9,622 bases of DNA. Origin: an uncultured Bacteroidota bacterium. GTDB taxonomy: Bacteria; Bacteroidota; Bacteroidia; Flavobacteriales; UA16. The notes below the pieces were generated by a model, which did no database searches, was not told the DNA's origin, and saw only the letters and a program-made list of their open reading frames with translations. The position numbers and the translations under genes are program-made. Of the stretch, positions 1 through 6,878 are shown in pieces; within the stretch, counting starts at the first letter, position 1; every line of letters begins with the position of its first letter. The stretch covers positions 1 to 9,622 of the forward strand of contig CACHDD010000036.1 in the NCBI GenBank assembly GCA_902578505.1, read 5' to 3'.

Positions 1-1
1 C

Positions 2-748
2 AATGCAGTAATGCAGATTACTTCAGGAGCTGGAGGAACAGAGAGTTGTGACTGGGCATCAATGCTAATGCGAATGTATCGTATGTATGGAGATAAAGCA
101 GGTTTCAGCATCAAAGAACTTCAGCTTCAGGAAGGAGATCCAGCGGGGATAAAACAGGTCACTCTGGAGTTTGAAGGAGATTTTGCATACGGAATGCTCA
201 AGGGCGAAAACGGAGTACATCGCTTAGTGAGGATTAGCCCTTTCGATTCAAATGCTCGAAGACACACTTCCTTTGTTTCTGTTTATGTCTATCCACTTGT
301 AGACGATTCGATTGAGATCACAGTAAATCCTGCTGATATAAGTTGGGATACATTCCGTTCGGGTGGTGCAGGGGGCCAAAACGTAAACAAAGTCGAAACG
401 GGAGTTAGACTTAAGCACGAGCCAACAGGAATTGTAATTGAGAACACAGAAACGCGTTCACAATTGGGTAATCGAGAAAAAGCAATGCAACTCCTAAAGT
501 CTCAACTTTTCGAAATGGAAAGGGCAAGGTTGAATGAAGCGAGAGACGAAATTGAAGCAAACAAAAAGAAAATAGAATGGGGTTCGCAAATCCGATCTTA
601 TGTCATGCAGCCATATAAGATGGTTAAGGATGTAAGGACAGGTTTTGAAACATCAAATGTAGATGCGGTTATGAACGGTGACATAGAAGGCTTTTTAAAA
701 GCGTACCTTATGCAAGCCGGAGCAGCATCAAATGCAACAACTGAATAA
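2..748 (+). CDS. prfB: Peptide chain release factor 2 (RF2), 5'-truncated by window edge
   Basis: RF2 reads UAA and UGA stop codons in the ribosomal A site and triggers hydrolysis of peptidyl-tRNA. The frame is open to the left edge (codons N-A-V before the ATG at 11), so that ATG is internal; in full-length RF2 proteins roughly the first 110 residues precede this point. Visible landmarks are the GAGGTES/DWASM block at the start of the central domain, the stop-codon recognition tripeptide SPF (nt 236-244), which marks RF2 rather than RF1 (PxT there), and the catalytic GGQ (nt 371-379) inside [12 protein letters not shown]. The C-terminal block WGSQIRSYV is also typical. The programmed frameshift found near codon 25 in many prfB genes would lie outside the window, so its presence cannot be judged. 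fumC follows 9 nt after the stop with no visible terminator, so read-through transcription is plausible. Confidence 0.97.
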   Translation, partial: NAVMQITSGAGGTESCDWASMLMRMYRMYGDKAGFSIKELQLQEGDPAGIKQVTLEFEGDFAYGMLKGENGVHRLVRISPFDSNARRHTSFVSVYVYPLVDDSIEITVNPADISWDTFRSGGAGGQNVNKVETGVRLKHEPTGIVIENTETRSQLGNREKAMQLLKSQLFEMERARLNEARDEIEANKKKIEWGSQIRSYVMQPYKMVKDVRTGFETSNVDAVMNGDIEGFLKAYLMQAGAASNATTE

Positions 749-757
749 TCAAGAGAC

Positions 758-2152
758 ATGTCAGATTACAGAATTGAAAAGGACACAATTGGAGAGGTAA
801 AAGTTCCTGCTGATGTTCTTTGGGGTCCACAAACTGAGCGTTCTAGAAATAATTTTAAAATAGGACCATCAGCTTCTATGCCTCTAGAAATAGTTTATGC
901 TTTTGCCCACCTTAAAAGAGCAGCAGCCATTACAAATTGTGAATGTGGTGTTCTAGATGAAGCAAAGAGAGACTTGATTTCTAAGGCTTGTGCTGAAATC
1001 TTAGATGGAGATCACGATGCTCAATTTCCTCTTGTCGTTTGGCAGACAGGATCTGGCACTCAATCAAACATGAATGTCAACGAGGTTATTGCAAATCGTT
1101 GTCACTTGATAGCTGGAGGGAAACTTGGTGAAGGCATTAAGCTAGTTCACCCAAATGACGATGTAAACAAAAGCCAATCGTCAAACGACACCTTCCCAAC
1201 AGCCATGCACATCGCAGCATACTCACTGATAGTTGGAACTACTATTCCTGGGGTGGAGCAACTTAGAAACAGTCTTGATGCGAAGGCAAAGGATTTAGAT
1301 TCAGTTGTAAAAATTGGGCGTACTCATTTAATGGATGCAACTCCACTCACTCTAGGCCAAGAGTTTTCGGGATATGTTGCGCAACTCGATTACGGGTTAA
1401 AAGCTCTAAAATCCTCACTAGCCCATCTAAGTGAGCTTGCACTTGGAGGAACTGCTGTTGGTACAGGAATTAATACCCCAAAGGGATATTCAGAAATAGT
1501 TGCTGGACATATAGCGTCTTCTACTGGACATCCTTTTGTGACTGCCCCTAATAAATTTGAAGCTCTTGCAGCACACGATGCAGTAGTTGAATCGCACGGT
1601 GCGCTAAAACAAATTGCTGTTTCACTTAATAAGATTGCAAACGATATTAGAATGATGGGTTCTGGGCCTCGTTCTGGAATAGGGGAGCTTCAACTTCCTG
1701 CAAATGAGCCTGGATCTTCAATTATGCCTGGTAAGATTAACCCAACACAATGCGAAGCATTAACCATGGTTTGTGCTCAAATAATGGGTAACGATACTGC
1801 TGTAACAGTAGCTGGAGCCCAAGGTCATTACGAACTTAATGTTTTCAAACCTATGATGGCGAAGAACATCCTTGAGTCAGCAAGACTTCTTGGCGAAGGA
1901 GCAGTTTCATTTGCAGTAAACTGTGTTGATGGGATACAGGCAAACGAATCGAAGATCAATGAACTTGTAGATAACAGCTTAATGCTTGTAACAGCATTAA
2001 ACACAAAAATTGGATACTACAAGAGTGCAGAAATTGCAAATAAGGCTCACAATGAAGGAACAACTTTAAAAGCAGCAGCACTTGCACTTGGTTACTTAAC
2101 TAACGAGGAGTATGACGCTTGGGTTGTGCCTTCAGATATGATAGGCCGCTAG
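758..2152 (+). CDS. fumC: Fumarate hydratase, class II
   Basis: This enzyme interconverts fumarate and L-malate in the cytosolic TCA cycle, acting as an iron-independent homotetramer. At 464 aa the length is normal. The substrate-site block [12 protein letters not shown] (from S99) separates fumarase from aspartase. THLMDATP carries H190, matching the active-site histidine of E. coli FumC (His188). The superfamily signature [11 protein letters not shown] at 319-329 holds the catalytic serine loop. The N-terminus ([16 protein letters not shown]) aligns with family N-termini, which supports the ATG at 758. There is no clear Shine-Dalgarno, only AAGAGA just upstream, as is common in Bacteroidota. 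The gene lies 9 nt behind prfB on the same strand. It ends 3 nt from the stop codon of the convergent manC gene, leaving no space for an intergenic terminator. All key residues I checked are intact. Confidence 0.97.
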   Translation: MSDYRIEKDTIGEVKVPADVLWGPQTERSRNNFKIGPSASMPLEIVYAFAHLKRAAAITNCECGVLDEAKRDLISKACAEILDGDHDAQFPLVVWQTGSGTQSNMNVNEVIANRCHLIAGGKLGEGIKLVHPNDDVNKSQSSNDTFPTAMHIAAYSLIVGTTIPGVEQLRNSLDAKAKDLDSVVKIGRTHLMDATPLTLGQEFSGYVAQLDYGLKALKSSLAHLSELALGGTAVGTGINTPKGYSEIVAGHIASSTGHPFVTAPNKFEALAAHDAVVESHGALKQIAVSLNKIANDIRMMGSGPRSGIGELQLPANEPGSSIMPGKINPTQCEALTMVCAQIMGNDTAVTVAGAQGHYELNVFKPMMAKNILESARLLGEGAVSFAVNCVDGIQANESKINELVDNSLMLVTALNTKIGYYKSAEIANKAHNEGTTLKAAALALGYLTNEEYDAWVVPSDMIGR

Positions 2153-2155
2153 TTT

Positions 2156-3199
2156 TTACTTCTTGTCTTTTAGTTGACCCACTAAGGTTTTAACCCACTG
2201 TTCTTCTGTCTTTGGGCAGATTAAAAGTGCATCTTCTGTGTCAATTACAATGAAATTATCTAGGCCCTTGATGGCGATTGTTTTCCCTTTTCTTCCAACA
2301 ACTATATTTTTTTTCGAATCAATTGCCATCACCTCTGAACCTATAATTCCATTTCCATCTGCGTCCAAGGCCAAATGATCTGATAATGATGTCCAGGTAC
2401 CTAAATCAGACCATCCAAAATCAGCAGGTATTACTACGATGTTTGATGCTCTTTCCATCACACCGTAGTCTATGCTAATATTTTCACATTCCTTGTAAAT
2501 CTCAGCCACTTTATCTCCAGAGTTAAAAGAAGCGTACATCTTTGGAAGATGCATTTCAAAAGCAGAGTTTATGGTTGCTAATGACCAAACAAACATTCCA
2601 CTATTCCAACAATAATCACCAGCCTCTAAATAAGCCAAAGCTCTTTCTTTGTTTGGCTTTTCTGCAAACTCAACAACATTGGCCATAGCTTCGCTCCCTG
2701 AGTATTTGATATACCCATATCCAGTATCTGGCCTCGAAGGCTTGATTCCTAGGGTAATGATTTTGGGATTACCGATGCATTCGTTAAATGCTAAATCGAG
2801 AACTCTGTTAAACTCATCAGTATTTGTTATCAAATGGTCTGAAGGAGCAACCACAATTGCAGTATTTTCTGCGTTACTAACTCGCGAGGAAATTATTGAA
2901 TTTGCATAAGCGATACACGGAGCCGTATTTCTCATACAAGGTTCTAATAACACATTTTCTTCTGGTAATGAGGGAAGGTGTTCACGAACATCTCCACTGT
3001 AAATGTTATTTGTAACGACTAAGATGTTTTCGATTGATATTGTAGCATTCAACCTAGCAAATGTCATTTGGATTAATGACTGGCCAGTTCCTAGGATGTC
3101 TAGAAATTGTTTGGGCTTAGATGTCCTAGACATAGGCCAAAACCTAGTCCCAACACCTCCCGCCATAATCACAGCAAAAACCTCTTTTTTATTACTCAT
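2156..3199 (-). CDS. manC: Mannose-1-phosphate guanylyltransferase (GDP-mannose pyrophosphorylase)
   Basis: It makes GDP-mannose from mannose-1-phosphate and GTP, feeding surface polysaccharide and glycoconjugate synthesis. The 347 aa cover only the nucleotidyltransferase domain. The C-terminal phosphomannose isomerase cupin of the bifunctional enzymes is absent, which is the usual short form in Bacteroidota. Motifs in order are the GTP-binding loop MAGGVGTRFWPMSR (12-25) followed by KPKQF, then PSDH (119-122), GIKPSRPDTGYGYI (151-164), FAEKP (178-182), the sugar-phosphate binding type of motif, and WNSGMFVW (198-205). The start ATG at 3199 lies inside the last codons of an upstream small lipoprotein gene (8-nt overlap), suggesting translational coupling. 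The 3' end faces fumC with a 3-nt gap. The symbol manC is used for the family; some annotations call this protein Cps4B/XanB-like or simply GMP. Confidence 0.95.
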   Translation of the reverse strand: MSNKKEVFAVIMAGGVGTRFWPMSRTSKPKQFLDILGTGQSLIQMTFARLNATISIENILVVTNNIYSGDVREHLPSLPEENVLLEPCMRNTAPCIAYANSIISSRVSNAENTAIVVAPSDHLITNTDEFNRVLDLAFNECIGNPKIITLGIKPSRPDTGYGYIKYSGSEAMANVVEFAEKPNKERALAYLEAGDYCWNSGMFVWSLATINSAFEMHLPKMYASFNSGDKVAEIYKECENISIDYGVMERASNIVVIPADFGWSDLGTWTSLSDHLALDADGNGIIGSEVMAIDSKKNIVVGRKGKTIAIKGLDNFIVIDTEDALLICPKTEEQWVKTLVGQLKDKK

Positions 3200-3320
3200 T
3201 TAAACAAATATCAACTTTGTTATAGGCGTCGCAAGTAGCACATTTCCCACTTGAACAGCTGCTCAAAAGTGCGCCAAAAAAAATGGATAACAATAGTACG
3301 GTGACAAAACGTTGTTTCAT
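3192..3320 (-). CDS. Small predicted lipoprotein upstream of manC (42 aa)
   Basis: This short reading frame starts at the ATG at 3320 and ends with TAA at 3192-3194. It encodes a classic lipoprotein signal: positively charged MKQR, a hydrophobic stretch (about residues 5-19), then the lipobox LSSC with C22 as the lipidated residue. The mature part would be only 21 residues and contains three more cysteines (C27, C30, C39), the first two as CATC, followed by DAYNKVD. Serine at +2 is compatible with outer-membrane sorting. The stop codon lies 8 nt inside manC, so the two genes are probably one transcript. I do not recognise a specific family. Very small cysteine-containing lipoproteins are common in Bacteroidota, and most have no assigned role. 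The signal peptide plus coupled overlap make it likely real; its function is unknown. Confidence 0.72.
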   Translation of the reverse strand: MKQRFVTVLLLSIFFGALLSSCSSGKCATCDAYNKVDICLNE

Positions 3321-3360
3321 GGGGTGAAGTTAGGGATAGTTAGCTTGTACCTTAGCAATT

Positions 3361-4095
3361 ATGAGGGCGATCTTCCACATTGGTAGATATACCAGATTTT
3401 TAAGGTCTGTATTGCGCAGGCCAGATAAATGGTCAATGTTCCGCAAACTGCTAGTCCATGAGATGAGCATTATTGGGATTGATAGCATTGGCATTGTTGT
3501 TCTTCTCGCAACTTTCATGGGCGCAGTTATGTGTTTACAAACTGCTCACCAAGTAGGTGGTTGGATTCCAGTATATACAATTGGATTTACTGTAAGACAG
3601 ACTACAATTTTAGAATTTTCACCAACTCTAATCCCCATCATTTTAGCTGGAAAGGTTGGTTCGAATATCGCCTCTCAACTAGGTACAATGCGAGTGACCG
3701 AACAAATAGATGCTCTAGAAATAATGGGGGTAAATAGCGCAAGTCACTTAGTTCTTCCTAAAATTATTGCTGGACTTATCTGCATACCCATACTTGTAAT
3801 AATCAGTATGTTTTTAGGCATTGCCGCTGGAGCATTTATTGCATTTCTTACTGAAGTAAGTAGTATGGCTGATTATCAATACGGAGTTCAAGTTGATTTT
3901 AAAACCTATGATGTTATATACGCTTTGATAAAGACATGCGTATTTTCATTAATCATGACTTCAGTATCATCTTACCACGGCTATTATACGGAAGGTGGAG
4001 CTTTAGATGTCGCCCGCGCAAGCACTAAAGCTGTTGTGTATTCAGCTGTGATTATTATGATTTCTAATCTTGTCTTAACCCAAATCTTACTTTGA
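3361..4095 (+). CDS. mlaE: MlaE-family ABC transporter permease (lipid transport)
   Basis: This is the membrane-spanning subunit of an MCE-type ABC transporter, which moves phospholipid between inner and outer membranes in Gram-negative bacteria. The 244-aa protein has an amphipathic N-terminal region with KWSMFRK, several hydrophobic segments (about 40-60, 95-110, 140-170, 195-215, 225-243), and the family hallmark GKVGSNIASQLGTMRVTEQ followed by IDALEIMGVNS, the cytoplasmic coupling region. The start at 3361 gives an N-terminus of the usual length for Bacteroidota homologues. The gene diverges from the lipoprotein/manC pair across 40 nt. Its TGA stop overlaps the TTG start of the ATPase gene, so the two subunits are presumably made in a coupled way. 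No MCE-domain substrate-binding subunit (MlaD) follows; it would have to be encoded elsewhere. Confidence 0.93.
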   Translation: MRAIFHIGRYTRFLRSVLRRPDKWSMFRKLLVHEMSIIGIDSIGIVVLLATFMGAVMCLQTAHQVGGWIPVYTIGFTVRQTTILEFSPTLIPIILAGKVGSNIASQLGTMRVTEQIDALEIMGVNSASHLVLPKIIAGLICIPILVIISMFLGIAAGAFIAFLTEVSSMADYQYGVQVDFKTYDVIYALIKTCVFSLIMTSVSSYHGYYTEGGALDVARASTKAVVYSAVIIMISNLVLTQILL

Positions 4096-4838
4096 TTGAG
4101 CTTAATAACATATCAAAATCCTTTGGAGAACAAGAAGTTCTCAATAAAGTTAATGCTAAATTCCATCAAGGCAAAGTCAACTTTGTTATCGGACGCTCTG
4201 GCTCGGGTAAGAGTGTAATGACAAAATGTACTGTTGGACTCTTAGAGCCAGATTCAGGTAATGTATTATTCAATGGGAGAAACTTCACCGAGATGTCGCT
4301 CAACGAAAGAACCCAAATTAGAAAGGAAATTGGCATGCTATTCCAAGGCTCTGCACTTTTTGATTCGATGACAGTTGCAGAAAACGTAATGTTTCCTTTA
4401 CAGATGTTTAGCCAAATGTCAGATATAGAGATGCTAGATAGGGTTAAATACTGTTTACGAAGAGTTGAACTTGAAGGATCCGATAATAAACTTCCATCTG
4501 AACTAAGTGGGGGTATGCAAAAAAGAGTAGGAATAGCCAGAGCAATCTCAATGAACCCTAAATATCTATTTTGTGATGAGCCAAATTCGGGGCTAGACCC
4601 TCAGACAGCGATAGTTATAGATAATCTTATCGTTGATATTACCAAGGATTACAACATGACTACCGTTGTGATTTCTCACGACATGAATAGTGTAATAGAA
4701 GCTTCAGATACTATTCATTTTTTACATCATGGCAAAGTTGCATGGGCCGGTGAAAATCATGAAATGATGATGACTTCTTCTGATACTTTGAATGACTTTG
4801 TATATGCATCTAAGCTGATGCAGAAAATGAGACCTTAA
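4092..4838 (+). CDS. mlaF: MlaF-family ABC transporter ATP-binding protein (TTG start)
   Basis: This is the ATPase subunit that powers the MlaE-type permease. The 248 aa hold a full nucleotide-binding domain: Walker A GRSGSGKS (34-41), Q-loop in MLFQGSALFD, ABC signature LSGGMQ (138-143), Walker B YLFCDE (158-163) followed by PNSGLDP, and the H-loop histidine H196 in VVISHD. All catalytic positions are intact. The start is TTG at 4092-4094, giving MIEL, which matches the MIE(L/I) beginning usual for these proteins. It overlaps the permease stop as TTGA, a variant of the common ATGA coupling. The next in-frame ATG would delete the Walker A region, so TTG is well supported. A 472-nt stretch up to the ATG-proximal region of acpP follows, and I see no strong terminator right behind the stop. 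Confidence 0.94.
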   Translation: MIELNNISKSFGEQEVLNKVNAKFHQGKVNFVIGRSGSGKSVMTKCTVGLLEPDSGNVLFNGRNFTEMSLNERTQIRKEIGMLFQGSALFDSMTVAENVMFPLQMFSQMSDIEMLDRVKYCLRRVELEGSDNKLPSELSGGMQKRVGIARAISMNPKYLFCDEPNSGLDPQTAIVIDNLIVDITKDYNMTTVVISHDMNSVIEASDTIHFLHHGKVAWAGENHEMMMTSSDTLNDFVYASKLMQKMRP

Positions 4839-5081
4839 ATGGATTTCATCTCCGGATACTTCAGAAAGCCCAATTTTAAAATGTTTTTAGGATATGCTCG
4901 AAAAATCATAAATAAGCTTAGTTTTAGCGAGTTTTAAAATGTTAAGTTTCCTAATAATGTCGTTTTAAAGCGATTAAATTGAAGGAGGTATACTTATCAC
5001 CGGATTCCATTAAATAGGTTTATTTGCTTTAAATTTTACCTTTTCTCTGAAAAATTTTCTGGCTAAAATTTTGAAAAGACC

Positions 5082-5095
5082 AGCTAATATTAGCT
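5082..5095. repeat. Perfect 14-bp palindrome AGCTAATATTAGCT
   Basis: The sequence equals its own reverse complement over 14 bases with no loop. It lies about 190 nt upstream of the acpP promoter in AT-rich DNA. GGCTAA at 5061-5066 could also pair with its right half (TTAGCT, one G-U pair), so an RNA could form alternative stems. It could be a dimeric repressor site or part of a weak terminator for mlaF, but it lacks a T-run and may be chance in AT-rich sequence. Confidence 0.55.
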
Positions 5096-5274
5096 TTATT
5101 AAATATTCAGTTTGGTTTTCTCTTATCAGATTGTGAAGTATAAAATTTCATTAGGAACCTATTAACTGGAATATCGAAGGAATATTAGAAAAGTATTTTA
5201 TATGTAACTTATTGTAATTAAGCGTTTTAAAAATCACAAAGATGCTTTTGGTTAAAACTTTCTTCTTAAAAAGG

Positions 5275-5303
5275 TTGGAACATTGAAGATTGACCTAATT
5301 TTG
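5275..5303 (+). promoter_or_regulatory. Bacteroidota-type promoter for the acpP operon
   Basis: TTG at 5275-5277 is followed after 18 nt by TAATTTTG at 5296-5303. This fits the known Flavobacterium/Bacteroides housekeeping consensus TTG-N17-23-TAnnTTTG, with every defined base of the -7 element matched. Transcription would start at about 5308-5311, giving a leader of roughly 15 nt before the acpP ATG at 5326. I found no equally good match elsewhere in the intergenic regions. Confidence 0.75.
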
Positions 5304-5325
5304 CCCCAAATTGAATACTAAGACC

Positions 5326-5562
5326 ATGTCTAATATCAGTGAAAAAGTAACATCTATCATAGTAGATAAGCTAGGGGTAGATGCAAGTGAAGTAACACCA
5401 AATGCAAGCTTCACAAATGATCTAGGTGCCGATTCCCTCGACACAGTAGAATTAATTATGGAATTCGAAAAGGAATTCAACATTGCTATTCCAGACGATC
5501 AGGCTGAAAACATCAGCACTGTTGGTGAGGCTATTAAACACATCGAAGACTCGACTAAATAA
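5326..5562 (+). CDS. acpP: Acyl carrier protein
   Basis: This small acidic cytosolic protein carries growing fatty acyl chains on a 4'-phosphopantetheine arm during type II fatty acid synthesis. The 78 aa are a standard length. The attachment serine is S37 within [10 protein letters not shown], and the following helix [13 protein letters not shown], the partner-recognition helix, is strongly conserved. I chose the ATG at 5326 (MSNISEKV), which matches family N-termini. An in-frame TTG at 5311 would add five residues, but it falls at the predicted transcription start and is unlikely. No Shine-Dalgarno is visible. It is the first gene of the operon, directly behind a strong Bacteroidota promoter, and fabF begins 29 nt after its stop. 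Confidence 0.97.
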   Translation: MSNISEKVTSIIVDKLGVDASEVTPNASFTNDLGADSLDTVELIMEFEKEFNIAIPDDQAENISTVGEAIKHIEDSTK

Positions 5563-5591
5563 TAGTCGTTTAGCAACTAACTGACTCTTAT

Positions 5592-6875
5592 ATGGAGTTA
5601 AAAAGAGTAGTAGTAACCGGACTTGGGGCAGTAACACCTCTTGGGAATGATTCAAAAACATACTGGAAAAATTTAATCCAGGGTGTTAGTGGAGCAGTAC
5701 CGATTACTCGATTCGATACAACCAATTTCAAAACCAAATTTGCATGTGAGGTCAAAGGTTTCAACGTGCAAGAGTATATCCATCGTAAAGATGCTCGTAA
5801 GATGGACTTATTTTCGCAGTATGCTGTTGTAAGTTCTATGCAAGCTATTAAAGATGCTGGAATTATTGCTGATGGTATTGATGCCGAAGGCGAATCGGGA
5901 TTAACTAGTATTAACCCAGACAGAGCTGGAGTTATTTGGGGTTCAGGAGTAGGAGGTTTTCAAAGTTTTATGGACGAAGCAAAAAACTTCTACCAGGGTG
6001 ATGGAACACCTCGTTTTTCACCATTCTTTATTCCAATGATGATTCCGGACATTGCTTCCGGACATATAAGCATTCGAAATGGATTTAGAGGGCCTAACTA
6101 TGCTACTGTTAGTGCTTGCGCAAGTTCTACCCACGCACTTATTGACTCTTTCAACCTAATAAGATTAGGAAAGGCAGATGTGATAGTAAGCGGGGGTTCT
6201 GAAGCTGCAGTTACTGAAGGTGGAATAGGTGGATTCAATGCGCTTAAAGCACTATCTACTAGAAATGATGACCCTACTAGAGCATCTAGACCCTTTGATA
6301 AGACAAGAGATGGCTTTGTTCTTGGAGAAGGAGCCGGTGCAATAATTCTTGAATCTCTTGATCATGCACTTGCAAGAGGCGCAAACATTTACTGTGAAAT
6401 GGTCGGTGGAGGCATGAGTGCTGACGCTCACCACATCACTGCTCCACACCCTGAGGGCCTAGGGGCTAAAAATGTTATGCTTTCAACTTTAGAAGACGCA
6501 GGCATGAAGCCTGAAGAGGTAGATTACGTAAATGTTCACGGAACGTCTACTCCATTAGGTGATGTTGCTGAAGCCCAAGCTATACAAAAAGTATTTGGTG
6601 ACAATGCTTACAATTTGAGTATTTCGTCTACTAAGTCTATGACAGGACACCTTTTAGGTGCTGCTGGAGCAATAGAAGCGATGGCAAGTATACTTGCTGT
6701 TAAGCACAACATTGTTCCTCCTACAATCAACTTTGAACATAAAGATGAAGCATTAGATCCCAATCTAGACTTCACATTTAATAAGGCCCGCGAAAGAGAA
6801 GTTGTCGCGGCGCTTTCTAACACTTTTGGTTTTGGTGGACACAATGCATCAGTGTTATTCAAGAAACTATCTTAA
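5592..6875 (+). CDS. fabF: Beta-ketoacyl-[acyl-carrier-protein] synthase II
   Basis: FabF condenses malonyl-ACP with acyl-ACP to elongate fatty acids; its substrate carrier is encoded just upstream. The thiolase-fold enzyme shows the full catalytic set: nucleophile C176 (SACASST), H316 (HGTSTPLGD), K348 and H353 (KSMTGHLLGAAG), with the C-terminal glycine-rich loop NTFGFGGHNAS. At 427 aa it is longer than E. coli FabF (about 413). The shift of all catalytic residues by 13 relative to E. coli places the extra residues before C176, most likely around 93-106 (ADGIDAEGESGLTS). Frame and flanking conservation are intact, so this is an insertion rather than a frameshift. The ATG at 5592 gives MELKRVVVTGLG, the expected N-terminus. 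The gene lies 29 nt after acpP and 3 nt before rnc, presumably in one transcript. Confidence 0.97.
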   Translation: MELKRVVVTGLGAVTPLGNDSKTYWKNLIQGVSGAVPITRFDTTNFKTKFACEVKGFNVQEYIHRKDARKMDLFSQYAVVSSMQAIKDAGIIADGIDAEGESGLTSINPDRAGVIWGSGVGGFQSFMDEAKNFYQGDGTPRFSPFFIPMMIPDIASGHISIRNGFRGPNYATVSACASSTHALIDSFNLIRLGKADVIVSGGSEAAVTEGGIGGFNALKALSTRNDDPTRASRPFDKTRDGFVLGEGAGAIILESLDHALARGANIYCEMVGGGMSADAHHITAPHPEGLGAKNVMLSTLEDAGMKPEEVDYVNVHGTSTPLGDVAEAQAIQKVFGDNAYNLSISSTKSMTGHLLGAAGAIEAMASILAVKHNIVPPTINFEHKDEALDPNLDFTFNKAREREVVAALSNTFGFGGHNASVLFKKLS

Positions 6876-6878
6876 TTT

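Larger units (their letters stand above)
4839..5325. other. AT-rich, apparently non-coding region upstream of acpP
   Basis: This is the only long stretch without a convincing gene. It is clearly more AT-rich than the flanking genes, with many runs of A or T and repeated GTTTTAAA-like words (4931, 4962, 5224). Contents: a 32-codon frame directly behind mlaF (4839-4937) with no recognisable features; an orphan AAGGAGGT (4982-4989) without a start codon at the right distance; weak hairpins such as TTTTC-TCT-GAAAA (5041-5053); a perfect 14-bp palindrome (5082-5095); a direct repeat of GGAATAT (5168-5174 and 5179-5185); and the acpP promoter at the end. No tRNA, rRNA or known riboswitch pattern was recognised. 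It may simply hold the end of the mla transcript and the acpP control region. Confidence 0.7.

Noticed and set aside
11..13. ATG at 11 as the start of a short release factor
   Set aside because: The frame continues upstream with family-like codons to the window edge; the protein is simply cut by the window.
3341..3360. TACCTTAG (3348-3355) as a promoter -7 element for mlaE
   Set aside because: It matches the consensus only partly and no TTG lies at a suitable distance upstream.
4839..4937. 32-codon reading frame starting with ATG directly after the mlaF stop
   Set aside because: It has no signal peptide, motif or recognisable composition, ends within AT-rich DNA and is short enough to arise by chance; kept only as a note in the intergenic entry.
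5311..5325. TTG at 5311 as the acpP start, adding five residues
   Set aside because: It coincides with the predicted transcription start, and family N-termini match the ATG at 5326.
6252..6862. Minus-strand reading frames opposite fabF
   Set aside because: They are shadows of the well-supported fabF coding sequence with no protein-like motifs.
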